Below, one piece after another: positions 7,601 to 14,728 of a DNA stretch of 17,486 nucleotides. The notes under the pieces were generated by a model. The model saw nothing but the letters and a program-made list of their open reading frames with translations. It had not been told where the DNA came from and did not search any database. The first letter of the stretch is position 1. Each line of letters starts with the position of its first letter. Source of the stretch: Thermoflavifilum sp. (GTDB taxonomy: Bacteria; Bacteroidota; Bacteroidia; Chitinophagales; Chitinophagaceae); assembly GCA_019683625.1 (NCBI GenBank), contig JADGHY010000014.1, positions 1 through 17,486 of the forward strand. The letters are read 5' to 3'. A program made the translations under genes and the position numbers.

Positions 7601-8653
7601 TTAACCGCCGGAAGCAGTAGCCGGAAGCAAGGCCTCGCAAATCTGCCTGACGAGGCCGGGACCCTGGTAAACAAAACCGGTATAGAGTTGGATTAACGAA
7701 GCTCCGGCATCTAACATGGCGCGGGCATCGTCCGGAGAGAAAATCCCTCCCGAGGCAATAATAGGCAAACGCCCTCCGGTTTGGCGGGCAATATAGGTAA
7801 CCATCTGAAGGGTTCTGGGAAAAAGGGGCCTGCCGCTAAGGCCACCGGCACCAATTTGCCGGAGGACATGGCTTGGCGTGCACAGCCCATCCCGGCGAAT
7901 AGTGGTATTGGCCGCTATAATACCTGCCAGCTGAAACTGCTGGGCCACATCCAGCAGCTGATCCAGATCGGGCTCCGCCAGATCCGGCGCTATTTTCAAC
8001 AACAGCGGCCTCGGCACAGGTTTGGCCTGATTTAGGGTTTGAAGATGCTGGACAATCTCCCGCAGCGCATCACGCTGCTGCAAATCCCGCAAGCCCGGCG
8101 TGTTGGGCGAGCTCACATTGATCACAAAATAATCTACCGTATCATAGAGGGCTTCAAAGCAAATTCCGTAATCGATTAAAGCTTGCTCGTTCGGGGTTTC
8201 TTTGTTCTTCCCGATGTTGCCACCGATGATCAGCTGCTTGTTTCTGCTGCGGATCTCGCGCAGCCTGGCGGCTATGGCAAATACGCCATCATTGTTAAAA
8301 CCCATGCGGTTAATCAATGCTTCGTCGGCCGGCAGGCGAAACAGGCGAGGCCGTGGATTACCGATCTGAGGCTTATGGGTTACTGTGCCAATTTCCAGAA
8401 AACCAAAACCCAGTGCAGCTAACCATTCCACGTATTTCGCATTTTTATCAAACCCTGCCGCCAGCCCCACCGGATTAGGAAATACCAAACCCATAACTTC
8501 TCGCCTTAAACCCGGGTGGGACAGGCAATAGCGCCGGATCAGCCACCGCCTGCCTATACCCAATTGATGTACTTGCTTCACGGTTTGCATGGCCACATGA
8601 TGGGCCTGCTCGGGTGGGAGAAGAAAGAGTAACCTGCGAAGGAGTGGATACAT
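7601..8653 (-). CDS. pyrD: Dihydroorotate dehydrogenase (quinone), class 2
   Basis: 350 residues; oxidises dihydroorotate to orotate in pyrimidine synthesis, passing electrons to membrane quinone through FMN. The N-terminal amphipathic helical segment (1-45, MYPLLRRLLFLLPPEQAHH) marks class 2, membrane-associated enzymes. PVGLAAGFDKNAK (61-73), EIGTVTHKPQIGNPRPRLFR (87-106), NRMGFNND (115-122) and NVSSPNTPGLR (179-189) are family blocks. The serine in the last block is the class 2 catalytic base, where class 1 uses cysteine. The C-terminal SGGI (301-304) and the segment near LIQLYTGFVYQGP (320-332) bind FMN phosphate. It is transcribed divergently from the thiolase. Its upstream region has only a one-mismatch -7 box, TATTTTTA, on the minus strand at 8695-8688. 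Confidence 0.97.
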   Translation of the reverse strand: MYPLLRRLLFLLPPEQAHHVAMQTVKQVHQLGIGRRWLIRRYCLSHPGLRREVMGLVFPNPVGLAAGFDKNAKYVEWLAALGFGFLEIGTVTHKPQIGNPRPRLFRLPADEALINRMGFNNDGVFAIAARLREIRSRNKQLIIGGNIGKNKETPNEQALIDYGICFEALYDTVDYFVINVSSPNTPGLRDLQQRDALREIVQHLQTLNQAKPVPRPLLLKIAPDLAEPDLDQLLDVAQQFQLAGIIAANTTIRRDGLCTPSHVLRQIGAGGLSGRPLFPRTLQMVTYIARQTGGRLPIIASGGIFSPDDARAMLDAGASLIQLYTGFVYQGPGLVRQICEALLPATASGG

Positions 8654-8734
8654 AGGGATAGTTAGGAAGTTCTGTCGATCGTGCCTGTAAAAATAAGCAC
8701 ATTCGCGGAATCATGACGATTGGAGTTTTTATTG

Positions 8735-8742
8735 TAAGTTTG
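8735..8742 (+). promoter_or_regulatory. Bacteroidota -7 box (TAAGTTTG) upstream of the thiolase
   Basis: Exact TAnnTTTG match 8 bases before the ATG at 8751. The nearest upstream TTG is only 12 bases away, too close for a normal -33 element. If used, transcription would start within a few bases of the start codon, giving a nearly leaderless mRNA. Confidence 0.4.
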
Positions 8743-8750
8743 AATAAACG

Positions 8751-9935
8751 ATGCTTATGAGCCAGGAAGCCTATATTGTAGCCGGTTACCGGACGGCCGT
8801 CACCCGGGCCAAGCGGGGAAAATTTCGTTTTGTTCGCCCCGACGACCTGGCAGTACGGCTCATTGAGGGTTTATTGCAAAGTGTACCCCAGCTCGATCGC
8901 AAGCTGGTCGACGACGTGATTGTGGGTAATGCCGTGCCGGAGGCCGAACAGGGATTGCAAATCGGGCGAATGATTTCGGTTCGTGTCCTGGGCGAGCAGG
9001 CCCCGGGCATGACGGTCAATCGCTATTGTGCCTCCGGATTAGAAACCATTGCCATTGCCACGGCAAAGATTCGGGCCGGCATGGCCGAATGCATCATTGC
9101 CGGTGGTACTGAAAGCATGAGCTGGGTGCCCATGGGAGGCTGGAAAACCGCTCCCAGCTACGAGGTAGCCAGCGTACATCCCGATTACTACCTCAGCATG
9201 GGGCTTACCGCCGAGGCCGTAGCAAAAGCATACCACATCAGCCGGGAAGACCAGGATTTGTTTGCCCTGCGATCCCATCAAAGGGCCTTATTTGCCCAAC
9301 AGCAAGGATATTTCCGCTCCGGCATCTATCCCATTTCGGTGGAACAGGTAACGGTACAGGCTCAGGGCAAAAAAGAAGTGGTGCAGTATGTGGTAGATCA
9401 AGATGAAGGACCCCGCCCCGATACTTCTCTGGAAGCATTGGCTAAACTTCCTCCTGTTTTCGCTGCCGGCGGCACCGTCACAGCAGGTAATTCCTCGCAA
9501 ACTTCCGATGGAGCTGCTTTCGTCATCGTGATGAGCGAACGCCTCTGCAGCCAACTGGGACTGAAGCCTTTGGCTAGGTTGGTATCTTGCGCAGTAGCAG
9601 GCGTGCCTCCCCGCCTGATGGGCATTGGACCCGTTGAGGCCGTGCCAAAGGCTCTCCGGATGGCTGGGAAACAATTGGCCGACATTGACCTGATCGAGTT
9701 GAATGAAGCGTTTGCCGCCCAAGCCGTAGCTGTCATCCGCCAGCTGAATCTCGACCCGGAAAAGGTGAATATCAACGGTGGTGCCATAGCATTGGGCCAT
9801 CCACTCGGCTGCACGGGATGCAAACTCACGATACAACTGCTCAACGACCTGCAACGCCTGAATAAAAAATATGGTATGGTTACAGCCTGCGTGGGCGGTG
9901 GCCAGGGCATCGCAGGAATATTGGAACGCGTCTAA
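8751..9935 (+). CDS. Thiolase (acetyl-CoA C-acyltransferase, FadA-like)
   Basis: 394 residues; condenses or cleaves acyl-CoA thioesters (beta-oxidation or acetoacetyl-CoA formation). The three active-site blocks are all visible: NRYCASGLE with nucleophile C93, NEAFAAQA (318-325) with GGAIALGHPLGCTG (343-356, H350), and TACVGGGQG with C380. Length matches the family. ATG codons at 8751 and 8757 (MLMSQ) are both possible starts; the -7 box lies close to both. No beta-oxidation partner (FadB-like hydratase/dehydrogenase or acyl-CoA dehydrogenase) is in the window, so degradative versus biosynthetic use is unresolved. AIATAKIRAGMAECIIAGG and the long central loop resemble fadA/pcaF-type proteins more than a specialised enzyme. 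No terminator was seen before the next gene, which starts 38 bases downstream. Confidence 0.95.
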   Translation: MLMSQEAYIVAGYRTAVTRAKRGKFRFVRPDDLAVRLIEGLLQSVPQLDRKLVDDVIVGNAVPEAEQGLQIGRMISVRVLGEQAPGMTVNRYCASGLETIAIATAKIRAGMAECIIAGGTESMSWVPMGGWKTAPSYEVASVHPDYYLSMGLTAEAVAKAYHISREDQDLFALRSHQRALFAQQQGYFRSGIYPISVEQVTVQAQGKKEVVQYVVDQDEGPRPDTSLEALAKLPPVFAAGGTVTAGNSSQTSDGAAFVIVMSERLCSQLGLKPLARLVSCAVAGVPPRLMGIGPVEAVPKALRMAGKQLADIDLIELNEAFAAQAVAVIRQLNLDPEKVNINGGAIALGHPLGCTGCKLTIQLLNDLQRLNKKYGMVTACVGGGQGIAGILERV

Positions 9936-9954
9936 AATTTTCCAAGCCGCACCG

Positions 9955-9962
9955 TATCTTTG
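9955..9962 (+). promoter_or_regulatory. Bacteroidota -7 box (TATCTTTG) upstream of the His-rich gene
   Basis: Exact TAnnTTTG match in the 38-base gap after the thiolase and 11 bases before the chosen ATG at 9974. The closest TTG (9921-9923) is 31 bases away, too far for a standard -33. It supports a separate transcription unit for the His-rich protein and receptor. Confidence 0.5.
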
Positions 9963-9973
9963 TGGCTTACCAC

Positions 9974-10324
9974 ATGAAAATGGGGGGACTCGTTTCCGGC
10001 ATATCGAAAATCAAACCCCTGCTCAGCCTTCTGCTGCTGAGTATTTTCCTATACAGCTCCACGCCCCGTTCCCTCCTGCATGAGGCCTTTGCCCATCATC
10101 ATGATACCGTAGATCATCCCACAGACGGACAGGCCCAGGTCAGTCCCCGGCATGTGCATTGTGCCTTCTTACACATGCACCTGACACCCTATACACCCCC
10201 TTCTGCAAGCTTCGCCATTATCAGCAGCTGGGTGGTTTTCTCTTATCAGCTTCCCGGCTATCATTCTATCCATTCCCTGCCCGTTGCCTTTAAGCGGCTC
10301 AGAGCCCCGCCCTCCATCGCATAG
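9974..10324 (+). CDS. Small histidine-rich membrane or secreted protein, putative metal-linked partner of the TonB receptor
   Basis: 116 residues from the ATG at 9974; a GTG at 9962 is in frame but overlaps the -7 box. A signal or membrane segment lies at about 14-28 (KPLLSLLLLSIFLYSS). It is followed by a histidine cluster: H36, H41-43, H48, H60, H62, H67 and H69, with a single Cys63 in RHVHC. A second hydrophobic stretch (77-92) precedes a C terminus ending LRAPPSIA. Eleven histidines in 116 residues point to binding of a transition metal such as zinc, copper or nickel (inference). The layout resembles small DUF2946-like His-rich proteins that, from memory, precede TonB receptors in other Bacteroidota; I cannot name the family with confidence. 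It lies 71 bases upstream of the receptor on the same strand, probably in one operon. Confidence 0.75.
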   Translation: MKMGGLVSGISKIKPLLSLLLLSIFLYSSTPRSLLHEAFAHHHDTVDHPTDGQAQVSPRHVHCAFLHMHLTPYTPPSASFAIISSWVVFSYQLPGYHSIHSLPVAFKRLRAPPSIA

Positions 10325-10395
10325 TTCCATCCTGCCAAAAGCAAGAGTTTCCCTTTTTTCCTTCAGTCTTTTAAAAACTAAAAACCTGCTCATAT

Positions 10396-12882
10396 ATGCG
10401 TTTCAAACTATGGATTGGCTTATCCTTTTTGCTGATGATCAGTGCAAATTGCCTGGCTATAGCGGTAAACAATAATATCCTCCAGGATCATATCCTCACC
10501 GGGCAAGTGATTGACTCGGCCACACACCAGCCCCTTGCCGGCGCAACCGTGTTGATCCCGGATTTGCATACCGGCACCATCTGCGACTCGGCGGGCCGTT
10601 ACGTACTCAACCACCTTCCCGAGGGCAAATATTTGGTGGAAGTGCGATTCATCGGCTATACCACGGCCAGCAAAGAAGTGTTTATCCAACAAAAGACCAC
10701 CGTGCTGAACTTCACCCTTTCCCCTTCCCTGGTGGAACAAAGTGAGGTGGTGATTACTGGCCAGTCACGTGCCACCGCCATCCGGAATACACCCATCCCT
10801 GTGCTGGCCATTAACCGGCAATACCTTCAGGAAAACTTAAGCACCAATATCATTGGCAGTCTTACCAAGGTTCCGGGTATCAGTGCAGTATCCACGGGTC
10901 CTAATGTATCAAAGCCCTTTATCCGGGGGTTGGGGTATAATCGCATCCTTACCCTTTATGATGGCCAACGCCAGGAAGACCAGCAATGGGGAGATGAACA
11001 TGGGGTAATGGTAGATGAATATAACATTGAACGGGTGGAAGTGATAAAAGGGCCAGCAAGCCTCACCTACGGCTCCGACGCGCTGGCAGGCGTCATTAAT
11101 CTGATTCCCACCCAGCCGGCCCCAGAAGGGAAAACCATTGGCAGCCTGCTCAACGAATACCAAAGCAATAACAACCTGATCGGTAATTCCCTGTTTTTTT
11201 CCGGTAACCATAAGGGCCTGGGTTGGGTGCTGCGCGGCTCCCATAAGATGGCAAAAGATTACCGCAATAAAATCGATGGCCGGGTGTATGGTACCAACTT
11301 TCAGGAAACGGATTTCAGCGGCTCCTTGAGCAAAACGCTCTCCTGGGGATCAACCCATCTGGATCTCACTTATTTTGACGACTTGCAGGCCATCCCGGAT
11401 GGCAGCCGCGACTCTGCATCCCGCAGGTTCACCAAGCAGATTACCGAAGCCGATACTTTCCGCCCCATCGTTTCCTCAGCTGAATTGAACAGCTATAGCC
11501 TGCCAACCCTTCACCAGCACGTGCAACATGCCAGAATTTACTGGGCAAATAGCCTGAATATCGGCTCATCGGCCCTGGATGTAAATTTGGGTTTCGAACA
11601 AAGTACCCGCCGCGAATACAGCCATCCCCAATATCCTGATGTGCCGGGATTATATTTAGTTTTGAACACCTTCACCTACGACCTGAAATACCATTTTACG
11701 CCCTATGCTGGCTGGCAGACCACGCTTGGCCTCAACGGCATGTATCAATATAATAACGCCATGAAGGGTACCGAATTCATTATCCCTTCCTACCGACAGC
11801 TGGACGCAGGTATATTTGCCATGACCCAAAAATCATGGAACCACCTGCACCTGCTGGCAGGCATGCGATTGGACACCCGCTATTTTCACCAGCAAGCCCT
11901 CTATAGCTATCCCGACGCGCAGACAGGGCTCGACAAAGCCAGTCCAACTCCTCTCTCTCCCGGAGATGAGCCCGAATATCAGGCAAGCACCCACCATTAT
12001 GCCGGATTTTCCGGAAGTGCCGGCCTATCTTATCAGCTCACACCCCGGCTAACGCTGAAAGGCAATATTGCTCAGGGATACCGCGCTCCGAACATCATCG
12101 AAATCTCGGCCAATGGCGCCCATCCGGGAACGGGCATGTATCAGTTGGGCAACAGCAATTTCAAGCCCGAATTGAGCCTGGAAGAAGACCTGGGTCTGGC
12201 TTATGCCTCGCCTCATTTTTCCGTGGATCTATCGGTGTTTAATAACGATATCAGGCATTATATCTACAATGCAAAGGTGCTGAATGAAGCCGGACAGGAC
12301 TCCGTGGTGATCCCGGGCTATCAAACTTTCCAGTTCCGCCAGGGACATGCCCGGCTTTACGGCGGAGAATTGCATGTGGACATTCATCCGCATCCGCTCG
12401 ACTGGCTGCATCTGGAAACCAGTCTTTCTTTCGTAAATGGCATCAACCAGGATGCCGGCCATTTAAAATTTGGCGGCGATAGTGCCAAATATCTTCCCTT
12501 TATTCCCCCTTTGCATGGGTTCACCGAAATCCGAGCCAACCTGCACTGGCATCATCTGCCCCTTAAAAACAGCTATTTTGCCCTCCAGGCAGCATATTAC
12601 GCGAGCCAGAATCATGTGCTGCTGGCTTATGGTACCGAAACGCCTACCCCAGGCTATACCTTGATTAACCTGCTGATGGGCACCGAGCTGACCAATCGCA
12701 AAGGAAACAGCTACCTGCAGCTTTACCTTTTTGCAGATAATCTGTTCAACAAAGCCTATCAAAATCATCTGAGCCGGCTCAAATACATGGAACCCTATCC
12801 CAATGATCCAAGACCTTATCATGGCATCTATGACATGGGCAGAAATATAGGCATCCGGGCTGTTGTACCTTTTTCCTTGTGA
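10396..12882 (+). CDS. TonB-dependent outer-membrane receptor, ZnuD-like (putative metal receptor)
   Basis: 828 residues. A signal peptide (about 1-23) is followed by a carboxypeptidase-regulatory-like domain (about 33-108, TGQVIDSATHQPLAGATV), a TonB-box-like EVVITG (117-122), a plug domain (about 128-240, with PFIRGLGYNRI and ERVEVIKGPASLTYGSDAL), and a 22-strand-type barrel to the end. QWGDEHG (197-203) in the plug and ANGAHPGTGMYQLGN (572-586) in the barrel resemble motifs of zinc or heavy-metal receptors of the ZnuD type. With the His-rich protein just upstream this favours a metal over a siderophore or glycan; no SusD partner is present. Substrate is inference. The C terminus ends PFSL rather than in an aromatic residue. 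A strong intrinsic terminator follows 12 bases after the stop. Confidence 0.93.
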   Translation: MRFKLWIGLSFLLMISANCLAIAVNNNILQDHILTGQVIDSATHQPLAGATVLIPDLHTGTICDSAGRYVLNHLPEGKYLVEVRFIGYTTASKEVFIQQKTTVLNFTLSPSLVEQSEVVITGQSRATAIRNTPIPVLAINRQYLQENLSTNIIGSLTKVPGISAVSTGPNVSKPFIRGLGYNRILTLYDGQRQEDQQWGDEHGVMVDEYNIERVEVIKGPASLTYGSDALAGVINLIPTQPAPEGKTIGSLLNEYQSNNNLIGNSLFFSGNHKGLGWVLRGSHKMAKDYRNKIDGRVYGTNFQETDFSGSLSKTLSWGSTHLDLTYFDDLQAIPDGSRDSASRRFTKQITEADTFRPIVSSAELNSYSLPTLHQHVQHARIYWANSLNIGSSALDVNLGFEQSTRREYSHPQYPDVPGLYLVLNTFTYDLKYHFTPYAGWQTTLGLNGMYQYNNAMKGTEFIIPSYRQLDAGIFAMTQKSWNHLHLLAGMRLDTRYFHQQALYSYPDAQTGLDKASPTPLSPGDEPEYQASTHHYAGFSGSAGLSYQLTPRLTLKGNIAQGYRAPNIIEISANGAHPGTGMYQLGNSNFKPELSLEEDLGLAYASPHFSVDLSVFNNDIRHYIYNAKVLNEAGQDSVVIPGYQTFQFRQGHARLYGGELHVDIHPHPLDWLHLETSLSFVNGINQDAGHLKFGGDSAKYLPFIPPLHGFTEIRANLHWHHLPLKNSYFALQAAYYASQNHVLLAYGTETPTPGYTLINLLMGTELTNRKGNSYLQLYLFADNLFNKAYQNHLSRLKYMEPYPNDPRPYHGIYDMGRNIGIRAVVPFSL

Positions 12883-12893
12883 AACTTCGCTTC

Positions 12894-12920
12894 GGGCTGC
12901 CTCATCAGGCAGCCCTTTTT
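12894..12920 (+). terminator. Strong intrinsic terminator after the TonB receptor
   Basis: Perfect 9-bp stem GGGCTGCCT (12894-12902) and AGGCAGCCC (12907-12915) with loop CATC, followed directly by TTTTT (12916-12920). This is the clearest factor-independent terminator in the window and ends the His-rich/receptor unit. Confidence 0.9.
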
Positions 12921-12951
12921 GAGCATGCTCCAGAAAATATCTGTACCTTTG
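12919..12951 (+). promoter_or_regulatory. Promoter of atpG: TTG, 22-base spacer, TACCTTTG
   Basis: The -7 element TACCTTTG (12944-12951) is an exact TAnnTTTG match, and a TTG (12919-12921) lies 22 bases upstream, within or at the edge of the accepted spacing. The ATG follows 23 bases after the box. The TTG is formed by the end of the preceding terminator's T-tract. Confidence 0.65.
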
Positions 12952-12974
12952 CAGGCCAATAAGTTCGTGGAAAT

Positions 12975-13856
12975 ATGCCAGGCAAGCTCAAAGAGGTGCG
13001 TAACCGCATCAAATCCGTACAGTCGACCCAACAGATCACCAAGGCCATGAAGATGGTGAGCGCTGCAAAATTGCGCCGTGCCCAGGATGCCATTATTCAA
13101 ATGCGCCCTTACGCCCGCAAATTGCAAGAACTCTTGCAGCACATCGTGCACAATTATCAGGGCGATGCCGGCCGCCAATATATCATCAACCGTCCCGTAG
13201 AAAAAGTGCTTATTGTGGTCATTACTTCTGACCGGGGATTGTGCGGAGCTTACAATGCCAGCCTGATCCGCCTGGCCAAACAACTGGTTCACGAACGCTA
13301 TGCTGCACAACAGGCACGCGGACAGGTGTACATCATGCCTATCGGTAAAAAAGGATATGATCATTTCGTGAAATATAAGTTTCAGGTGATCCCCGACCAC
13401 TGGCAGGTGTTTTATCACCTTAACTTTGAAACCGTACGCCAGGCGGCGCATACCGCGATTCAGGGATTCTTAGATCACCGCTGGGATGTGGTGGAACTGG
13501 TGTATAGCGAGTTTAAGAATGCAGCCACCCAACGTTTTGTGGTAGAACGTTTTCTCCCTGTGGAGCCGGCACAAGCCCAGCAGACAAAGTCGCACATCAA
13601 CTTCTTGTTCGAACCCAGCGAGGACCAACTCATTGAAGAACTCATTCCCAGGATTTTAAATACCCAGTTTTTCAAAGCCGTGCTGGATGCCCATGCATCG
13701 GAACACGGTGCCCGGATGACAGCCATGGATAAGGCTTCCGAAAATGCAAGCGAGATTCTCAAAACCCTTCGGATCAGCTATAACAGAGCCCGACAGGCAG
13801 CCATCACAACCGAATTAACGGAAATTGTCAGCGGTGCAGCGGCCCTGAAAGGTTAA
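12975..13856 (+). CDS. atpG: F1Fo ATP synthase gamma subunit
   Basis: 293 residues, normal for the central-shaft gamma subunit that rotates inside the alpha3beta3 ring and couples proton flow to ATP synthesis. The N-terminal helix MPGKLKEVRNRIKSVQSTQQ followed by TKAMKMVSAAKLRRAQ (24-39) and the C-terminal helix with GARMTAMDKASENASEIL and ITTELTEIVSGAAALKG form the coiled-coil shaft. SDRGLCGAYNAS is the conserved Rossmann-like block. The gene is complete. Unusually it has no other atp genes on either side: the TonB receptor is upstream behind a terminator and scpB is downstream, and the gene carries its own promoter. Confidence 0.97.
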   Translation: MPGKLKEVRNRIKSVQSTQQITKAMKMVSAAKLRRAQDAIIQMRPYARKLQELLQHIVHNYQGDAGRQYIINRPVEKVLIVVITSDRGLCGAYNASLIRLAKQLVHERYAAQQARGQVYIMPIGKKGYDHFVKYKFQVIPDHWQVFYHLNFETVRQAAHTAIQGFLDHRWDVVELVYSEFKNAATQRFVVERFLPVEPAQAQQTKSHINFLFEPSEDQLIEELIPRILNTQFFKAVLDAHASEHGARMTAMDKASENASEILKTLRISYNRARQAAITTELTEIVSGAAALKG

Positions 13857-13905
13857 TTGTCCACCCCGGTGCATATCTTCTGCAAGCAATTTCCGGGAAA
13901 GCCTG

Positions 13906-13913
13906 TAGATTTG
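13906..13913 (+). promoter_or_regulatory. Bacteroidota -7 box (TAGATTTG) upstream of scpB
   Basis: Exact TAnnTTTG match 79 bases before the scpB ATG, in the 136-base gap after atpG. No good TTG was found at -33. If used, scpB has a leader of about 75 bases that contains a hairpin and a short open frame. Confidence 0.45.
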
Positions 13914-13916
13914 AAA

Positions 13917-13967
13917 ATGCAGCCTGGCAAACTGCCTGTGCCGGGCAAGCAGAAACGCAAAGTTTGA
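13917..13967 (+). other. Short open frame in the scpB leader (16 codons)
   Basis: ATG at 13917, three bases after the -7 box, opens a 16-residue basic frame MQPGKLPVPGKQKRKV ending in TGA. It could be a leader peptide or chance. There is no ribosome site, and it would have to be translated leaderless. Confidence 0.15.
13922..13946 (+). other. Hairpin in the scpB leader
   Basis: GCCTGGC (13922-13928) pairs with GCCGGGC (13940-13946), 7 bp including one G-T pair, with an 11-base loop. No T-run follows, so it is not a standard terminator for atpG. It could stabilise the message or mark an attenuating leader. Confidence 0.3.
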
Positions 13968-13992
13968 TTGGAATAGAAATCCCTTGTGCCAC

Positions 13993-14694
13993 ATGGAATT
14001 AACAGCACTGATCCCGCACGTAGAAGCATTGATTTTTGCATCAGATCACCCGCTTGCCCTATCTGAGATCACCACGCTTGTCAATAAAGCTTTCGGGTTT
14101 ATGGATCACCTCATTCCGGATGATCAGGTGGAAGCAGCCGTACAAGCCGTGGTAGAAAAATATGCCCATCCCAGCTTTCCTTTTGAAGTAAGATACCGGG
14201 GAGGTGGCTACCAGTTTTTAACGAAAAAAGATTATTTCAAAACCGTAGCTCAGCTTAATGGGGATAAGTTTTTAAAGCGGCTTTCTGCCGCTGCGCTGGA
14301 AACCTTGGCTATTATTGCCTACCGGCAGCCTGTTTCCAAAGCTGAAATTGAATACATCCGCGGCGTAAATGCCGATTACGCCATTCAGAAACTGCTGGAA
14401 AAAGAATTGATTGTTATTTCCGGACGAAGCGAGGATCAACCCGGAAAACCTTTGCTCTACAGTACTTCCAGGCTGTTTATGGATTATTTCGGATTAAACG
14501 GTCCGCAAGATCTGCCACCCTTGCAGGAATTCAGTGAAGAAAGCCTGATGCAAGAGTTGCACTTGCCCGACCCAGCTTTGTCCTCAGCTGAATCGGATAC
14601 CGCTTATGTGCAGAGTGAAAATGGAAACCTGCAAACTCTTTCTCCACAGAAAAATGCGACCGACACCGCCAACACAACGGCCGATGAAGCCTAA
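13993..14694 (+). CDS. scpB: Segregation and condensation protein B
   Basis: 233 residues from the ATG at 13993; an in-frame TTG at 13984 would add only three residues. ScpB is the winged-helix dimer that joins ScpA and SMC in the condensin complex for chromosome compaction and segregation. Conserved blocks: VEALIFASDHPL (about 9-20), the first winged helix with FEVRYRGGGYQFLTK, then the second with LETLAIIAYRQPVSKAEIEYIRG, YAIQKLLEKELI and GKPLLYSTSRLFMDYFGL. After about residue 172 the tail is a low-complexity, Ser/Glu/Thr/Asn-rich acidic segment, probably disordered and common in the family. scpA and smc are not in the window. The gene is convergent with the histidine kinase gene, 34 bases away. 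Confidence 0.96.
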   Translation: MELTALIPHVEALIFASDHPLALSEITTLVNKAFGFMDHLIPDDQVEAAVQAVVEKYAHPSFPFEVRYRGGGYQFLTKKDYFKTVAQLNGDKFLKRLSAAALETLAIIAYRQPVSKAEIEYIRGVNADYAIQKLLEKELIVISGRSEDQPGKPLLYSTSRLFMDYFGLNGPQDLPPLQEFSEESLMQELHLPDPALSSAESDTAYVQSENGNLQTLSPQKNATDTANTTADEA

Positions 14695-14702
14695 TCCGAC
14701 AG

Positions 14703-14726
14703 CTTGGTGAGGCTTCCCCAGCCAAG
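14703..14726. terminator. Possible weak bidirectional terminator between scpB and the kinase gene
   Basis: CTTGG (14703-14707) can pair with CCAAG (14722-14726), and GG and CC inside could extend the stem. No strong T-tract flanks it on either strand. Its placement in the 34-base convergent gap is the main support. Confidence 0.25.
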
Positions 14727-14728
14727 GC

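Noticed and set aside
9288..9910. Two overlapping minus-strand open frames of 188 and 170 codons
   Set aside because: Antisense to the thiolase, whose active-site blocks are intact. Both cannot be real, and neither shows a family feature.
12828..13451. 207-codon minus-strand open frame across the receptor end and atpG
   Set aside because: Crosses a strong terminator and promoter and is antisense to conserved gamma-subunit sequence; a shadow frame.
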